Positions 24,201 to 31,473 are shown, counted from the stretch's first letter. The stretch: 64,000 nucleotides of DNA from Argopecten irradians (GCF_041381155.1 NC_091135.1:59804567-59868566); one strand, 5' to 3'. Numbers and translations are program-made. Notes: generated by a model from the letters alone, not told the origin.

Positions 24201-26022
24201 TGATATTGTGTGTGCTGGGTACTGTATAATTTTGGTTGATCATCGACTGATGTCGGTCATTGATGCTTTGGTAACTGACTGACTGGTGGCCTGGGTATGT
24301 ATTATGTAGAGATCTGGAATTTGTGTGTCTGTTATTGTATTGGTGTGATGGATGCCAATCTGTGTAGAAATGATGGTTCAGGGTCAGATTCAGGGTAGGC
24401 CCTGGATTTGGATATGGGTAACCTGGGTATCCTGTAGTGGAACACCTCAAGTTATCTGTAAAAATAAAGCAATAATAAATTTAACAATAGATTTAAGTGA
24501 CTGCTTGGACTGCTAATAAATTTAAACACACATGTTTCATGGAGACTATAGATATTGTACAGTTCAAAAGAGATGTATTACATGACTTTCACTAGCATGT
24601 GAAAGACAACACGACTTCCTCTAGCATGTGAAAGACAACACGACTTCCTCTAGCATGTGAAAGACAACACGACTTCCTCTAGCATGTGAAAGACAACAAC
24701 TTCCACTAGCATGTGAAAGACAACACGACTTCCTCTAGCATGTGAAAGACAACACAACTTCCACTAGCATGTGAAAGACAACAACTTCCACTAGCATGTG
24801 AAAGACAACATGACTTCCTCTAGCATGTGAAAGACAACACGACTTCCTCTAGCATGTGAAAGACAACACGACTTCCACTAGCATGTGAAAGACAACAACT
24901 TCCACTAGCATGTGAAAGACAACACGACTTCCTCTAGCATGTGAAAGACAACACGACTTCCTCTAGCATGTGAAAGACAACACGACTTCCACTAGCATGT
25001 GAAAGACAACAACTTCCACTAGCATGTGAAAGACAACACGACTTCCACGATCATGTGAAAGACAACATGACTTTCACTAGAATGTGAAAGACAACGACTT
25101 TCACCAGCATAAGAAATACAACATGACTTTCACTAGCATGTGAAAGACAACACGACTTCCTCTAGCATGTGAAAGACAACACGACTTCCACTAGCATGTG
25201 AAAGACAACAACTTCCACTAGCATGTGAAAGACAACACGACTTCCACGATCATGTGAAAGACAACATGACTTTCACTAGAATGTGAAAGACAACGACTTT
25301 TACCAGTATAAGAAATACAACATGACTTTCACTAGCATGTGAAAGACAACACGACTTCCTCTAGCATGTGAAAGACAACACGACTTCCACTAGCATGTGA
25401 AAGACAACACGACTTCCACTAGCATGTGAAAGACAACACGACTTCCACTAGCATGTGAAAGACAACATGACTTTTACTAGAATGTGAAAGACAACGACTT
25501 TCACCAGCATAAGAAATACATGACTTTCACTAGCATAAGAAAGCTAATCTTCACAAACATAACAAATGCAAAAAATGGGGTTGTCTGTGATGGTAATGTT
25601 TCTTATATTTTTAGTTTTAAACATGATTGCTGTATTGTAAAAACGAAGTAAGGATAGGCTAACTATCTGGTAGGCTTTTAAGTGTAAATGCAAAAGAGCA
25701 GAGGCTAGCTTTCAGAAATTCAACCTTGCAGTGACGATACATTGTACCTGGTATGTGTAACTAATTTAATGAACCATGCAGTATATGTGATCTATTATGC
25801 TATTTACTAATGTAAAATTGTCATTTTTTTGACAATCATGAATTGGATTCTAAAACAATAGATGTCCATATTATGTGTCCCGTTTTCCCTTTGTCTTTGA
25901 AGATATTTCCAGATAAAGAAATGTCAATTGTTTGAAATCTTAACACAACAGCAATCATTGACGACATAAATAATAATACACCAACAGAAAATATGATATC
26001 TTCTCAATAATTACTTACCCAT
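2990..26022 (-). CDS. Large multi-exon gene, repetitive acidic SIM-like protein (gene span)
   Basis: Span from start codon to probable stop of a 27-exon gene of about 2,850 codons, read from splice sites and continuous frame. The protein starts with a proline/asparagine/histidine-rich segment, then a charged helical region (exons 2-3), duplicated globular-looking modules (exons 5-9), an alternating A/B exon array (exons 11-24), one long exon with an internal repeat of about 80 residues (exon 25) and two short final exons. From exon 3 to exon 27 each junction splits a codon after its first base, except perhaps where exons 25 and 26 meet. The recurrent motif is an acidic SDSD stretch followed by ISC(I/L)DL, resembling a phospho-regulated SUMO-interacting motif; that role is inference. 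The family is unknown to me. Two E2F-like sites upstream hint at cell-cycle expression. Confidence 0.75.
3480..3890. repeat. Intronic interspersed repeat with duplicated unit
   Basis: Two to three imperfect copies of a unit of about 130 bp, recognisable by GAATTTGCAAAATTCCCC and TTTATACAAAATT. The C-rich stretch between them (GGCCCCGTCCCTTTGCCCC) resembles the units of the pearl-like elements elsewhere. Lies in intron 26 of the large minus-strand gene. Confidence 0.5.
3897..4326. mobile_element. MITE with long terminal inverted repeats
   Basis: The ends CACTGGTAAATGTTTTAGCT and its complement are inverted repeats extending about 150 bp inwards: the blocks ACTCGGGGCTGTACACAAAAA and AAATGCCCTATG recur in opposite orientation. 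Length about 430 bp. No target duplication is obvious in the flanks. Long open frames crossing it come from this palindrome and are not genes. Confidence 0.8.
4662..4947 (-). CDS. Exon 26, DEDSDLSCIDLDE segment
   Basis: Open frame reading AKNHVEKLKKAATKFFSN..., then a Lys-rich part, then DEDSDLSCIDLDE, ending at a strong donor (C|GTAAGT, exon end 4662) with the usual phase 1. Its 5' limit is unclear because a mobile element begins at 4945. The sequence VEKLKKAATKFFSNIKTKMKK resembles ERSFLGNIRKTLKKG inside exon 25, so the segment is one more copy of the same repeat. Confidence 0.65.
4945..5831 (+). mobile_element. Pearl-like element at the exon 25/26 boundary
   Basis: Starts with the hairpin AGCTCACCTGGCC-GAA-GGGCCGGTGAGC, then a (CCGT/CGT)n tract, then about five copies of a 157-160 bp unit marked by GGATTGTAACCAAA and CTTTAAATCGCTAC. 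It breaks off after CACAAACAT and lacks the GAGGCCCAGAGGG-type far end, so it is truncated. GTTTTTAGC occurs at both edges (near 4,939 and 5,833). Same family as the 38-41.5 kb element. Confidence 0.85.
5840..7759 (-). CDS. Exon 25, long exon with about five SDTDSDISCIDLE-type repeats
   Basis: Acceptor GACACAG precedes 7759; the first codon joins G+GT and the frame then reads MVGSSSPCHGD and stays open for about 640 codons. It is Ser/Thr/Lys-rich and low in hydrophobic residues, as expected of a disordered region. Motif copies: DPDSDISCILLE, DPDSELSYIELE, DTDSDISCIDIE, DTDSDISYIDLE and NEDSDISCIDLD, spaced roughly 70-130 residues apart with related linkers (KSTTKTQKYEG / KPTPTKQKHEG). Near its end the motif NTDSD is followed by GTAAGTGATGAC, a donor-like sequence in phase 0. 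The frame runs into the element at 5831 as CTA AAA ACA, one base out of step with exon 26. Confidence 0.8.
8147..8320 (-). CDS. Exon 24, type A (DTDNDLSCIDLAD)
   Basis: Acceptor TTTTTGCAG, donor G|GTACCA, 174 nt, phase 1-1. Opens AFVCDDSSSEDAFPKKVFSK and carries DTDNDLSCIDLADD, so it has both hallmarks of type A exons: an AFVYDGSSSDD-like head and an SDSD-SCIDL tail. Confidence 0.75.
8458..8640 (-). CDS. Exon 23, type B (SSDDNSFRIGTRVQG)
   Basis: Acceptor is unusual (TTCAAG before 8640); donor G|GTACCT; 183 nt, phase 1-1. Lys-rich body ending SSDDNSFRIGTRVQG, the type B signature. Confidence 0.7.
9014..9187 (-). CDS. Exon 22, type A (DSDSDSISCLDLGD)
   Basis: Acceptor AATTCCAG, donor G|GTATTT, 174 nt, phase 1-1. 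Head AFVYDGSSSDD, tail DSDSDSISCLDLGD. Confidence 0.8.
9520..9738 (-). CDS. Exon 21, type B with tripled DNSS motif
   Basis: Acceptor ends in AAAG rather than CAG; donor G|GTAACA; 219 nt, phase 1-1. Ends TDNSSISDNSSSSDNSSENGTKVKG: the DNSS motif that occurs once in other B exons is tandemly tripled here, which accounts for the extra length. Confidence 0.7.
10131..10343 (-). CDS. Exon 20, type A (SESESDDISCLEWGD)
   Basis: Acceptor TTTTTAG, donor G|GTATGA, 213 nt, phase 1-1. Head AFTYDSSSSDDYPPQKV; motif diverged to DDISCLEWGD, where Trp replaces the usual hydrophobic/acidic pair. Confidence 0.8.
   Translation of the reverse strand, partial: LLHTIVLRVMITHLKKSLVKLSLVKLEIGKRQSLQRLRVKLHQSLSCRNLNRMTFLVWSGVTTARKHLTH
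10519..10704 (-). CDS. Exon 19, hybrid exon: type A head fused to type B tail
   Basis: Acceptor TGTTTACAG, donor G|GTAATA, 186 nt, phase 1-1. Starts as type A (AFVYDGSSSDDNKPQKITS, close to exon 17) and ends as type B (GKSKFSMAPLATKSESSSDN then SFRNGTRVQG, close to exons 16 and 18). It has no SCLDL motif. The change occurs near 10,615-10,630, around a CTCTACA shared with exon 18. Confidence 0.8.
10931..11119 (-). CDS. Exon 18, type B
   Basis: Acceptor ACTTCACAG, donor G|GTTATA, 189 nt, phase 1-1. Reads EMVKKLSSSDNVSVKKEDSR..., then DKSKNSMAPAAAKSDSSGDN and SSRNGTRVQG. Nearly the same as exon 16 in its 3' half, so the pair is a recent duplicate. Confidence 0.8.
11281..11472 (-). CDS. Exon 17, type A (DMESDISCLDLSS)
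   Basis: Acceptor TATTCCAG, donor G|GTACAA, 192 nt, phase 1-1. Head AIVYDGSSSDDNMPQKITSK, tail DMESDISCLDLSSQKQYKSEG. Confidence 0.8.
11604..11708. repeat. Short tandem repeat, 26-bp unit, about 4 copies
   Basis: Unit ATTGTATTTGAACAAAAAAG plus TATTAT, with the last copy diverged, in the intron between exons 16 and 17. The neighbouring sequence (ACCTAAAACCTAT...ACTTTGGAGCCA) also occurs in the intron between exons 18 and 19, so introns were duplicated together with exons. Confidence 0.7.
11779..11964 (-). CDS. Exon 16, type B
   Basis: Acceptor TTTCACAG, donor G|GTAATA, 186 nt, phase 1-1. ESIKKVSPSDNGSVKVEDSS..., then DKSKNSMVSAAARSDSSGDN and SSRNGTRVQG. Confidence 0.8.
12107..12298 (-). CDS. 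Exon 15, type A (DSESDNISCLDLGG)
   Basis: Acceptor TATTGCAG, donor A|GTAAGC, 192 nt, phase 1-1. Head AFVYDGSSSDDFQPQRAPSK, tail DSESDNISCLDLGGEGQNQH. Confidence 0.8.
12454..12597 (-). CDS. Exon 14, short type B
   Basis: Acceptor TGTTTCAG, donor G|GTAATA, 144 nt, phase 1-1. DIMKKNDIGQPADTEMFTKR..., ending ASDSDSNGDKSSKTTVQG, a diverged type B tail. Confidence 0.7.
12788..12985 (-). CDS. Exon 13, type A (AGSDISCLYLDF)
   Basis: Acceptor TCAATCCAG, donor G|GTATGA, 198 nt, phase 1-1. Head FKYTGSSSDDDSPKKVPNKT, motif AGSDISCLYLD with Asp replaced by Tyr inside the core. Confidence 0.75.
13259..13423 (-). CDS. Exon 12, type B
   Basis: Acceptor TATCCACAG, donor G|GTAATG, 165 nt, phase 1-1. EWTDDLVKKKEHKKSAQEK..., ending SESSDENISNCGNKVEG. 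Confidence 0.75.
13546..13740 (-). CDS. Exon 11, type A tail (ESESDNISCFDLAGD)
   Basis: Acceptor CTACACAG, 195 nt, phase 1-1 if the donor is A|GTACAA at 13545. That donor is weak but matches exon 17, whose donor is also GTACAAGGA. It lacks the AFVYDGSSSDD head. If the donor is skipped, the frame reads on for nine codons to TAA at 13514, giving a possible short isoform end. Confidence 0.6.
14074..14370 (-). CDS. Exon 10, acidic segment (DVDSDSDFHDISDAVYDD)
   Basis: Acceptor ATTTCCAG, donor G|GTAAGG, 297 nt, phase 1-1. Ser/Lys/Asp-rich; the VDSDSDFHDISDAVYDDEEK stretch looks like a degenerate tail of the A motif joined to a YDD head, so it may be where the array began. Confidence 0.7.
14716..14961 (-). 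CDS. Exon 9, second copy of a duplicated 82-residue module
   Basis: Acceptor TATTCCAG, donor G|GTTGGT, 246 nt, phase 1-1. Opens ELQINHGSPWEDADSYFSEL, then GGPTLDLSGINSLCDIGDRL and YEGTVGCFF. Closely matches exon 6 over its whole length. Regular hydrophobic spacing and conserved Trp, Cys and Gly suggest a folded beta-rich domain; family not recognised. Confidence 0.8.
15241..15838. repeat. Degenerate tandem array, about 150-bp unit
   Basis: About four decayed copies of the unit that fills 45.6-47.3 kb (CTATCAAAATCCAAGATGGC, CCCAAAATGCAATATGCAC, TAGGGTCCTAGGGGAACC). It abuts the 17-bp minisatellite on its right. An orphan donor-like CACAAG|GTAAAG (minus, near 15,217) lies just outside its left edge. 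Confidence 0.8.
15839..18470. repeat. 17-bp minisatellite, about 150 copies
   Basis: Unit ATGGAACATTACAACAT with variants (ACAAA, AAAAA, GCAT before ATGG). Because 17 is not a multiple of 3 and the unit has no stop in any plus frame, it gives long open frames in all three frames with a 17-residue period; these are not genes. Blocks near 16,283 and 17,549 carry the same order of variants, so the array also grew by segment duplication of about 1.27 kb. It fills most of intron 8, starting about 25 bp past the exon 8 donor. Confidence 0.97.
18493..18930 (-). CDS. Exon 8, internal repeats of about 33 residues
   Basis: Acceptor TAACTTCAG, donor G|GTAGAG, 438 nt, phase 1-1. Three copies of a unit like NKEGHIPKTLPSYTKKLESE followed by T(K/R)(P/T)EM, at about 33-residue spacing; a fourth partial copy reads MINEGYSPTM. 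Hydrophilic, probably disordered. Confidence 0.8.
19058..19336 (-). CDS. Exon 7, FDVPFKLVSTDQPRPG module
   Basis: Acceptor CTCTTTTCAG, donor G|GTAACT, 279 nt, phase 1-1. DPAKDWSNIQLTD..., HHFDVPFKLVSTDQPRPGDV, PKLDLLGIASKSDIDVARIN. Same length as exon 5 and sharing H(L/F)x(I/V)PF(K/R)LVST, so exons 5-6 and 7-9 look like a duplicated block. Confidence 0.75.
19370..20400. other. Intron 6, no gene seen
   Basis: AT-rich intron. Near 19,360-19,520 are two related stretches (TCGAACACGGCTGAATTGAA and TCGAACATGGTTGAATTGAA), likely a remnant of a pogo/Tigger-like element. No coding exon found. Confidence 0.4.
20567..20815 (-). CDS. Exon 6, first copy of the duplicated module
   Basis: Acceptor TTTTTACAG, donor G|GTAAAC, 249 nt, phase 1-1. 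ELQIKHGSPWNETDSHFSEL, then GDGPTLNLSGIMSPCEIIDR and IYEGTVACFFPDRSSGQYRF. Matches exon 9. Confidence 0.8.
21024..21302 (-). CDS. Exon 5, two YIPF(R/K)L repeats
   Basis: Acceptor TTGATTTCAG, donor G|GTAAAG, 279 nt, phase 1-1. NNHLYIPFRLVSTLLGSDRV and NKDLYIPFKLLSSDQIKFKG are two internal copies of the same short repeat, also seen in exon 7. Confidence 0.8.
22033..22203 (-). CDS. Exon 4
   Basis: 171 nt, phase 1-1, donor G|GTCAGT. The acceptor reads TTAAAG, a weak AAG site with a poor pyrimidine tract, so the 5' edge is less certain. DSKPLTYESPQHEDGVGFTT..., polar. Confidence 0.6.
22537..23659 (-). CDS. Exon 3, coiled-coil/basic helical region plus polar tail
   Basis: Acceptor GGTTACAG, donor G|GTAATA, 1,123 nt, phase 0 to 1. 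Starts QRRFEFKADIMQEIHERRQE, a charged segment that continues the helix begun at the end of exon 2, then LEEVHRLRLMRLRLVKIRAD, a strongly basic amphipathic helix. A Ser-rich polar region follows, with KQYVPIQTNF and LYVPREFHQIG echoing the YIPF repeat of exons 5 and 7. Family not recognised. Confidence 0.85.
24061..24455 (-). CDS. Exon 2, Pro/Asn/His-rich N-terminus
   Basis: Acceptor TTTTTACAG, donor AAA|GTAAGT, 395 nt. Joined to exon 1 it reads M-D-N-L-R-C-S-T-T-G-Y-P. Rich in Pro, Gly, Asn, His and Tyr (GYPGYPYPNPGP), ending with the charged helix VDAEIEELRQRMANQK. Confidence 0.85.
24590..25545. repeat. 29-bp minisatellite in intron 1
   Basis: Unit CTAGCATGTGAAAGACAACA plus CGACTTCCT, about 33 copies with 26-29 bp variants. 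Copies are directly adjacent without spacers. A composite block including AGAAATACAACATGACTTTC recurs near 25,105 and 25,310. Confidence 0.95.
26019..26022 (-). CDS. Exon 1 coding part (start codon)
   Basis: ATG followed by G|GTAAGT: only the start codon and one base lie in exon 1, the rest being 5' UTR. Chosen because it joins exon 2 in frame (ATG G+AT AAC). An upstream ATG near 26,104 gives a 29-codon frame that overlaps this start and ends just inside exon 2, so it would act as an overlapping uORF if transcripts begin above it. Confidence 0.7.
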
Positions 26023-26079
26023 GTTGTAAACTGTAGGAATCGCGTGTTTCAATATTAAAGACAACGATGAAGTTGTAAA

Positions 26080-26170
26080 TTTCCCGCTGCAAAAAGTTCG
26101 CCATTTCATATGCGTTGCTATGTAAAGATAGACTTCCGGTCATGTGATATTGAACGAGATCTTTCCCGCG
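26080..26170. promoter_or_regulatory. Likely promoter of the large minus-strand gene: two E2F-like sites and one ETS-like site
   Basis: TTTCCCGC occurs at 26,080-26,087 and 26,162-26,169, matching the E2F consensus TTTSSCGC; ACTTCCGG at 26,132-26,139 matches ETS. No TATA box is seen. The cluster lies at and just above the inferred first exon, as in many cell-cycle genes. Confidence 0.5.
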
Positions 26171-26389
26171 CTTTGTTTTAACTTTGATAGCCTATGTATT
26201 TTGTTCTTAATACTACGTTAAGTAAGTTATAAAATCTACAATTGTTTAAATCCTAATTAAAATCTAGATTAGTAACACCGGTAACCCGCATAAAAAATAT
26301 TGACGTGAAATACACTTTCATGCGATAGTAACCGCATTTTTATCGTTTGTGTAAATATATTGCAATGAACACAATATTGTTAGGCCTAA

Positions 26390-26790
26390 CGTGACGCTAC
26401 CCAAATTGAAACGCTACCCAAAATGAAACGCTTTAAAAAATGTGATACAGAATTTTCCGTGTACAATCTAAACCACCAATCACTGTCCTGAACAAAAATT
26501 AAGGTGCTGAATAGTAACTGTGACAATTTTAAGACGTCATTTTCTTTCAAGTTGCTTATTATCTGTATTTAAAAACGAAAATAATGAAATTGTGAAAAAA
26601 ATCCTGGAAACGACGTCGTGCGACAACCCTAAAAACACCATATATTTTAAAATAAGAAAAACAAACGTACAACGGGATATTTTTGACAGACATGTGACTA
26701 AAATAAGCTGAAAACATTTTTTATGATGTCTATACATTTTTTAATCAAACTATATTTAGGAGGTGTTCCATTTTGGGTACTCAAACCTGC
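26390..26790. mobile_element. Possible small fold-back element
   Basis: CTACCCAAAATGAAAC near 26,411 and its approximate complement GTTCCATTTTGGGTAC near 26,764 form short inverted ends. No target duplication was recognised. Confidence 0.3.
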
Positions 26791-26959
26791 TGAAACACAG
26801 GGCTAAAACGGGCATGCTTCAAGCTCTCTATTTCAAAATATATGCACTGCTGACAAGTAAACGAATCATGAAATTAAAACTGAAGGCATCTATTTGTGGA
26901 AAGTTAAGAGAAAAATCTGGATTCATGCACATGTTAGAAATTTTTCACAATTATCATCA

Positions 26960-27070
26960 AAAAGTGTGTGGTGTGTGTGTGGGGGGGGGGGGGGGTGGTT
27001 ACGAAATATTGAGGACCTCCCCCCCCCCCCCCCCCCCCCCTCAATTACGTTTCATCTTCCTATGCCACTG
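26960..27070. mobile_element. 3' fragment of the GGCGTAGGAAG element, with G and C homopolymers
   Basis: Contains GTTACGAAATATTGAGGACC, long G and C runs, and ends CATCTTCCTATGCCACTG, the same end as the elements at 35,969-36,828 and 42,747-44,060. Confidence 0.65.
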
Positions 27071-27074
27071 CTTA

Positions 27075-28070
27075 CTAGGTATTTTAATAAGTTTTCAGTG
27101 CAGCCAGTGTATGGCACTAGTGTATGATTCTAGAATGAATAAAAGTATTTTACGAATCGGGCGCAAATCAGTTGGTGTGCTGAACTAAAACTTATGCATA
27201 TCCTGCCTGAAATCGTCCATCCATCATCCAGAGCACAGAAATTTGATAATTAGTTAATTGATATCTTAATGTTCATTAAGACGTTTTAAGGGTCGAGAAG
27301 AAAAATGGGTGAACATCATATTCTACATATTAGAAACCAATCACCGCGTGATCATGATCTGCTGAACGCAATATATCTCTTCAGCACAATATCAGAATAA
27401 ACTATAAACTATTAGTACATTGTAATATCATTTGATCGTTGATGCTTTACTATAAAGGTTTCAATTCAAGAATATATATTTCACATTAATATGCAATGAT
27501 AACGCTTAGCAGGTCCCTTTTAAAGCTTATTTTGGATGACAAGTGCTGTCATCTTTGTAAACTGTAGACACCCGCGATTATTAGAATTCTTAAAAAACAA
27601 CACATTTTTATCTCGTATTAGCTAGATATTTTACCATGGTCTTGCTTCCACAAATGCCTGAGAGAACATTGAGCACATTCGACCACCCATGCAATCTTGA
27701 ATAATATCAACGTCATACTGTTGGTTAAAGCACAACCTAGCCCAAATTCACTAAATATTCCTAATGGTCATAGTGCATAATTGTAAGGCATTATATGAAC
27801 GCATTACCTCTGATATTATAATATGTTATCTTAAGGCAGATGTTAATCACTGAAACATGTCCATGACCAAATACTGTGGATTCCGTTAATGTCAATGAAC
27901 ATGGTGCTGAGAATCCACAAAGTAGGAAAAAAGACTCTCAAACTGAAAACTTGAAGTGGGATTTTTTTACAATTAGAATTGCTCCAGATTTTATATTCGA
28001 ATATTCGGAGGCTAGTAAAAGTTTATGCAAATAATATGCACACACAAGACAAAAAATCAGGACCGGAAAA
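27075..28070. other. Intergenic, AT-rich
   Basis: No coding exon, RNA gene or clear repeat recognised. Confidence 0.4.
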
Positions 28071-28073
28071 TTG

Positions 28074-28272
28074 CACAGATCTGAGTTAGTTACAGATTAT
28101 ATAATCATGGACCAACCATGGTGTCCTAAGACCATTTTTAGGCGTTTTTGGGATCTAGATAAAAAATTGGTAAAAATCATACTCTACATATCATCTAGAC
28201 CCCTATAAATGGTCTTAGGGCACTCTGGTGTGTCCATAATTATATAATCTGTAACTATTTTCAGATCTCTGT
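28074..28272. mobile_element. Palindromic MITE
   Basis: Arms of about 80 bp are inverted copies: GTTACAGATTATATAATCAT...CCTAAGACCATTTTTAGG on the left and its approximate complement on the right, with CAGATCTGAG / TCAGATCTCTG outside. TATGCAAATAA lies on both sides (28,024 and 28,284) but at unequal distances, so it may not be a target duplication. Confidence 0.75.
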
Positions 28273-28279
28273 AGATAAT

Positions 28280-29292
28280 TTGTATGCAAATAACCGAATT
28301 ACCCAAATAACTGTAGTGCAAAAAGCTGAAATCTTCTGTACTTAGCTTGGTCTTCTGGATCATCATTAACCCCTAGGTGGCAGAATGTGCCATAGAAATA
28401 ACCATGGCAACATTCATTATAACACGATTTACTCACTCCATGGTCCTGTATACCAATTGGTCACCCCCTTTTTGGAAGACTCATTTTAAAACAGTGGTTT
28501 CTTCATTTGATTTCTTTTGCAACTTATATTATGGCTTATTTTGTGCATAATTATGTGAAATTGTAGTCCAGATTTGGTGCCTCTAATTTTTTCAATTATT
28601 TATTTTAGTAACTGCCTTGGGTGTGTATTGGTTCAAAAACGGTACATGTAAGCTATCAGGATGTGTTGAATATATGAACAGTTTAGAAATTAAAAGAGAA
28701 AGAACTTGTCTTAGAAACACTCAATTTAATTCACATAGGAAAACCTGAAATATTAAGATATAATGCACACAAAATACATCATTTTATGAAATATACAACT
28801 TCAGAGCAGTATTAAACCAACTAGTGATGTTTGTCTACCACAGCAATCAAGGAATGGAAAATGTATGACTATATGGCAAAAATGTTTTACCTAAGTTGTG
28901 TACATATTCAAATCCAAAAAATTGCTAAAAACAATTTACTAAATTCATAAACAACTATAGATTTTGATAAAAAGCTTGTAAATAGTTCTAACAATATCAT
29001 TTCTTACAATAAATTAAGAAACCTTGAATGAAATAATCATATAAACAACATCAGATGTTCCTTATTTCAATAAAACAAAATTAAAATTGTCTCATGAAGT
29101 TTCATTTTTGACTTTGCATACAATTGTCGAAAGCAAAGGGTACTAAAATCGGATAATTTGTTTTTCTAAAATGAAAAGTTGAAGATCAAACTTAACTCTA
29201 TAATATGGGTTTCAAGTACCATATCATACCCATATTATGTCAGTTATTTTTATGTCAAATATATTGTGTTTATCTATCAACCATATCACACT
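28280..29292. other. Intergenic, AT-rich
   Basis: Downstream of ASTE1. No coding exon or structured repeat recognised. Confidence 0.4.
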
Positions 29293-29298
29293 TTTATT
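29293..29298 (-). terminator. Polyadenylation signal of ASTE1
   Basis: AATAAA on the minus strand, about 40 nt past the stop codon. Confidence 0.6.
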
Positions 29299-29337
29299 CT
29301 ATCTACTCAAATGAAATGAATCTAAACAGAATGCTGT

Positions 29338-31473
29338 CTATTTCTCGAGTAAACCGAAGGCACTGAATTGATTTGACACATCACATGCCACCTCTACTTC
29401 CATTGCAGGATCACAATATTCGTCCTTCATACTGTCTTCAGATAACTGATCCTTCTTGTGTGCTTTCTTCTTTCTGTCCCGTTTCTGTTTTTTTCCTGAC
29501 TTCCCAGAGGTAGAGTGTAAATGTGACTCTTCGATTTGATCTGTAACAGCCTGGTACAGAAGGTTATAGAACTCTAAGATCGGCGAGTGTTTTACAAACA
29601 GCTCTGGGATGTACAGATGAATGTTAGGACGGACATCCAGACTTTTGGTGAAACTGTATAAGAATGTTCCATTAAATATGGAAGCAGGGTTTGGACTAAG
29701 TAAAGGTTTCTGGAGAATTTGATTCAGGATCATTGTGTATAGGTAACAAGCCTGAAACTGTGAGAATCCGTGGATGATCCTCACATCAACTTTATGCTTC
29801 TTGGAGTGTTCCACCTTGCTGAAATACTTGCGCAAATTTTGCAGAAATTTTTCCACTTGCCCAGGTGAGGATTTGTTGATAACTTTTTCTAATTCACTGG
29901 TCTCCGATCCGGGGTTTTTGAGAGTTGTCTGCTCTTGACACCTACTTGTTTCCATGGCGATGATACATGTGATCAAAGCTCTAACCTGATTAACAGACAC
30001 ACCAGGATCAGATTCCCGTATCCAATAAATGAGTACAGCCATTGTTATTTGTAGTTCTTGTGGAAACTCTAAAATTCTTGAACTAGAAAGATCAAGAGCA
30101 GCAAAAAGTAAAGACAACCTTTCATTCTTTCCCATAGCAGGTATGTCTGCTAAGCATGGTATGACACCAAATGTTGGCAGCTTAAATGTTGGTTCAACTT
30201 TAAACTTCCGTATGTTTTTTATTTCTCTTGTATATTCTGTAACATAGTCCGGCATCAATGTATCTGGTACAGAACTGTTAGCTTCCTTTCCTTGTTCATT
30301 CCTAGAGGTCAATATTCCGTAAATCACATTTCGAATGTTTTGACAACAGTTAGTGGCAGATGACGCTTTCATGTCTTCAACTTGACAATTCAGAATCACT
30401 CGTTGAAGCATCACAACATTCTGACAGAATTGTGCTATCTCACCTTTCCAAAATGAACAGCGAAACCACACTGGAAGTGGAGAGTCACATTTACAACACT
30501 GCTCTTCAATCTCTTTTGATGATCCTTCAAGCAGCAGCCTCAAGTTCACCCTAGAATATTGCTCAGTACTTGAATATGCTTTGAGAGACATTTTCATCAC
30601 TTGTTCCACTTTCACACGTTTCTCGTCGTTGAAACACAACAAGACTTTTTCTATGCCATTCTCCAGGGAATTCACACTCTCCAACCAGTGAAATAATGAC
30701 CTCATCTTTGTATGAGCAATAGGAATGTCAAATTTGAAGGTACATTTCTTGGGTGTACTTAACCTTTGATAGAAATCTTGGAATACCCAATGATCCACAA
30801 AGTCATTTCCTAGCAATGTTGCAATGAATGGCAGAACAGATTTCCCAAGGTCAGGAAAATGTTTTGCAAGGTTTTTTGAATAGTAAATGCAACAGGGTAA
30901 ATACTTGTATTCTTTGTTTTCTGACTCTACAGAGACAAAGTTCACACCGTCAAAAGGGATGTACCCAGCCGTTAAATCAAAGATATAAAAGTCGCTGTCA
31001 AAACTCAAAACAGGAGCATTAAACTCATTGGCCAGTACTGCAATCTGGTCATCAGCTTCAAAGTCACAAACGCAGTGAGGAATCCCCAGGTCCAGTAGGG
31101 TGCAGCGGAAGGCTTCATAGGCCAAGATTGGCATTACCTTACCCTTCCCTCCATGTGAAATAAACCCAGCAAGGTGGCACCTCTGTCTTGATCTCTCCAA
31201 GGCAGTGCGCAGCTTTTTCTCATCAATATCATATCCGCCATCAAAGATCACATAGGGCTTAATGTTACACTCTTTCAGCATGAGAAAGAACCGGCGAGTG
31301 TGGTTGGCAAATTTGTCGTAATCCCCTCCATGTATGTAGTCGATCCTATGATCGTAGAACAGGAGATGGTAAAGGTTGTTTCCATCGATGATTAGTTTTG
31401 AATCATGAAGCTCAAACCTTTCCAGTAGGTGCAGATTATTATCTATAAACGTTGTAAGGCCTGGGATACCCAT
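29338..31473 (-). CDS. ASTE1: Protein asteroid homolog 1, XPG/FEN1-type nuclease
   Basis: One coding exon, 711 residues, a little longer than vertebrate ASTE1. N-terminal XPG domain MGIPGLTTFID with acidic residues in LIIDGNN (D30) and VIFDGG (D78); XPG-I-like segment CDFEADDQIAVLANEF (E139, D141, D142) and LSFDSDFYIFD (D159, D161). These are the residues expected to bind metal in this nuclease superfamily. A Lys-rich stretch (GKKQKRDRKKKAHKKD) near the C-terminus is a likely nuclear localisation signal. The human protein has been linked to 3'-flap cleavage in shieldin-guided DNA end processing (established knowledge). An acceptor (TTTACAG, exon start 31558) indicates a 5' UTR intron, and the 5' leader carries a seven-codon uORF (ATGGCCATATCG...). 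PIGM lies divergently about 1.8 kb away. Confidence 0.92.
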   Translation of the reverse strand: MGIPGLTTFIDNNLHLLERFELHDSKLIIDGNNLYHLLFYDHRIDYIHGGDYDKFANHTRRFFLMLKECNIKPYVIFDGGYDIDEKKLRTALERSRQRCHLAGFISHGGKGKVMPILAYEAFRCTLLDLGIPHCVCDFEADDQIAVLANEFNAPVLSFDSDFYIFDLTAGYIPFDGVNFVSVESENKEYKYLPCCIYYSKNLAKHFPDLGKSVLPFIATLLGNDFVDHWVFQDFYQRLSTPKKCTFKFDIPIAHTKMRSLFHWLESVNSLENGIEKVLLCFNDEKRVKVEQVMKMSLKAYSSTEQYSRVNLRLLLEGSSKEIEEQCCKCDSPLPVWFRCSFWKGEIAQFCQNVVMLQRVILNCQVEDMKASSATNCCQNIRNVIYGILTSRNEQGKEANSSVPDTLMPDYVTEYTREIKNIRKFKVEPTFKLPTFGVIPCLADIPAMGKNERLSLLFAALDLSSSRILEFPQELQITMAVLIYWIRESDPGVSVNQVRALITCIIAMETSRCQEQTTLKNPGSETSELEKVINKSSPGQVEKFLQNLRKYFSKVEHSKKHKVDVRIIHGFSQFQACYLYTMILNQILQKPLLSPNPASIFNGTFLYSFTKSLDVRPNIHLYIPELFVKHSPILEFYNLLYQAVTDQIEESHLHSTSGKSGKKQKRDRKKKAHKKDQLSEDSMKDEYCDPAMEVEVACDVSNQFSAFGLLEK

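Noticed and set aside
24590..25545. CRISPR-like appearance of the 29-bp repeats
   Set aside because: Units are directly adjacent without unique spacers, and the genome is eukaryotic.
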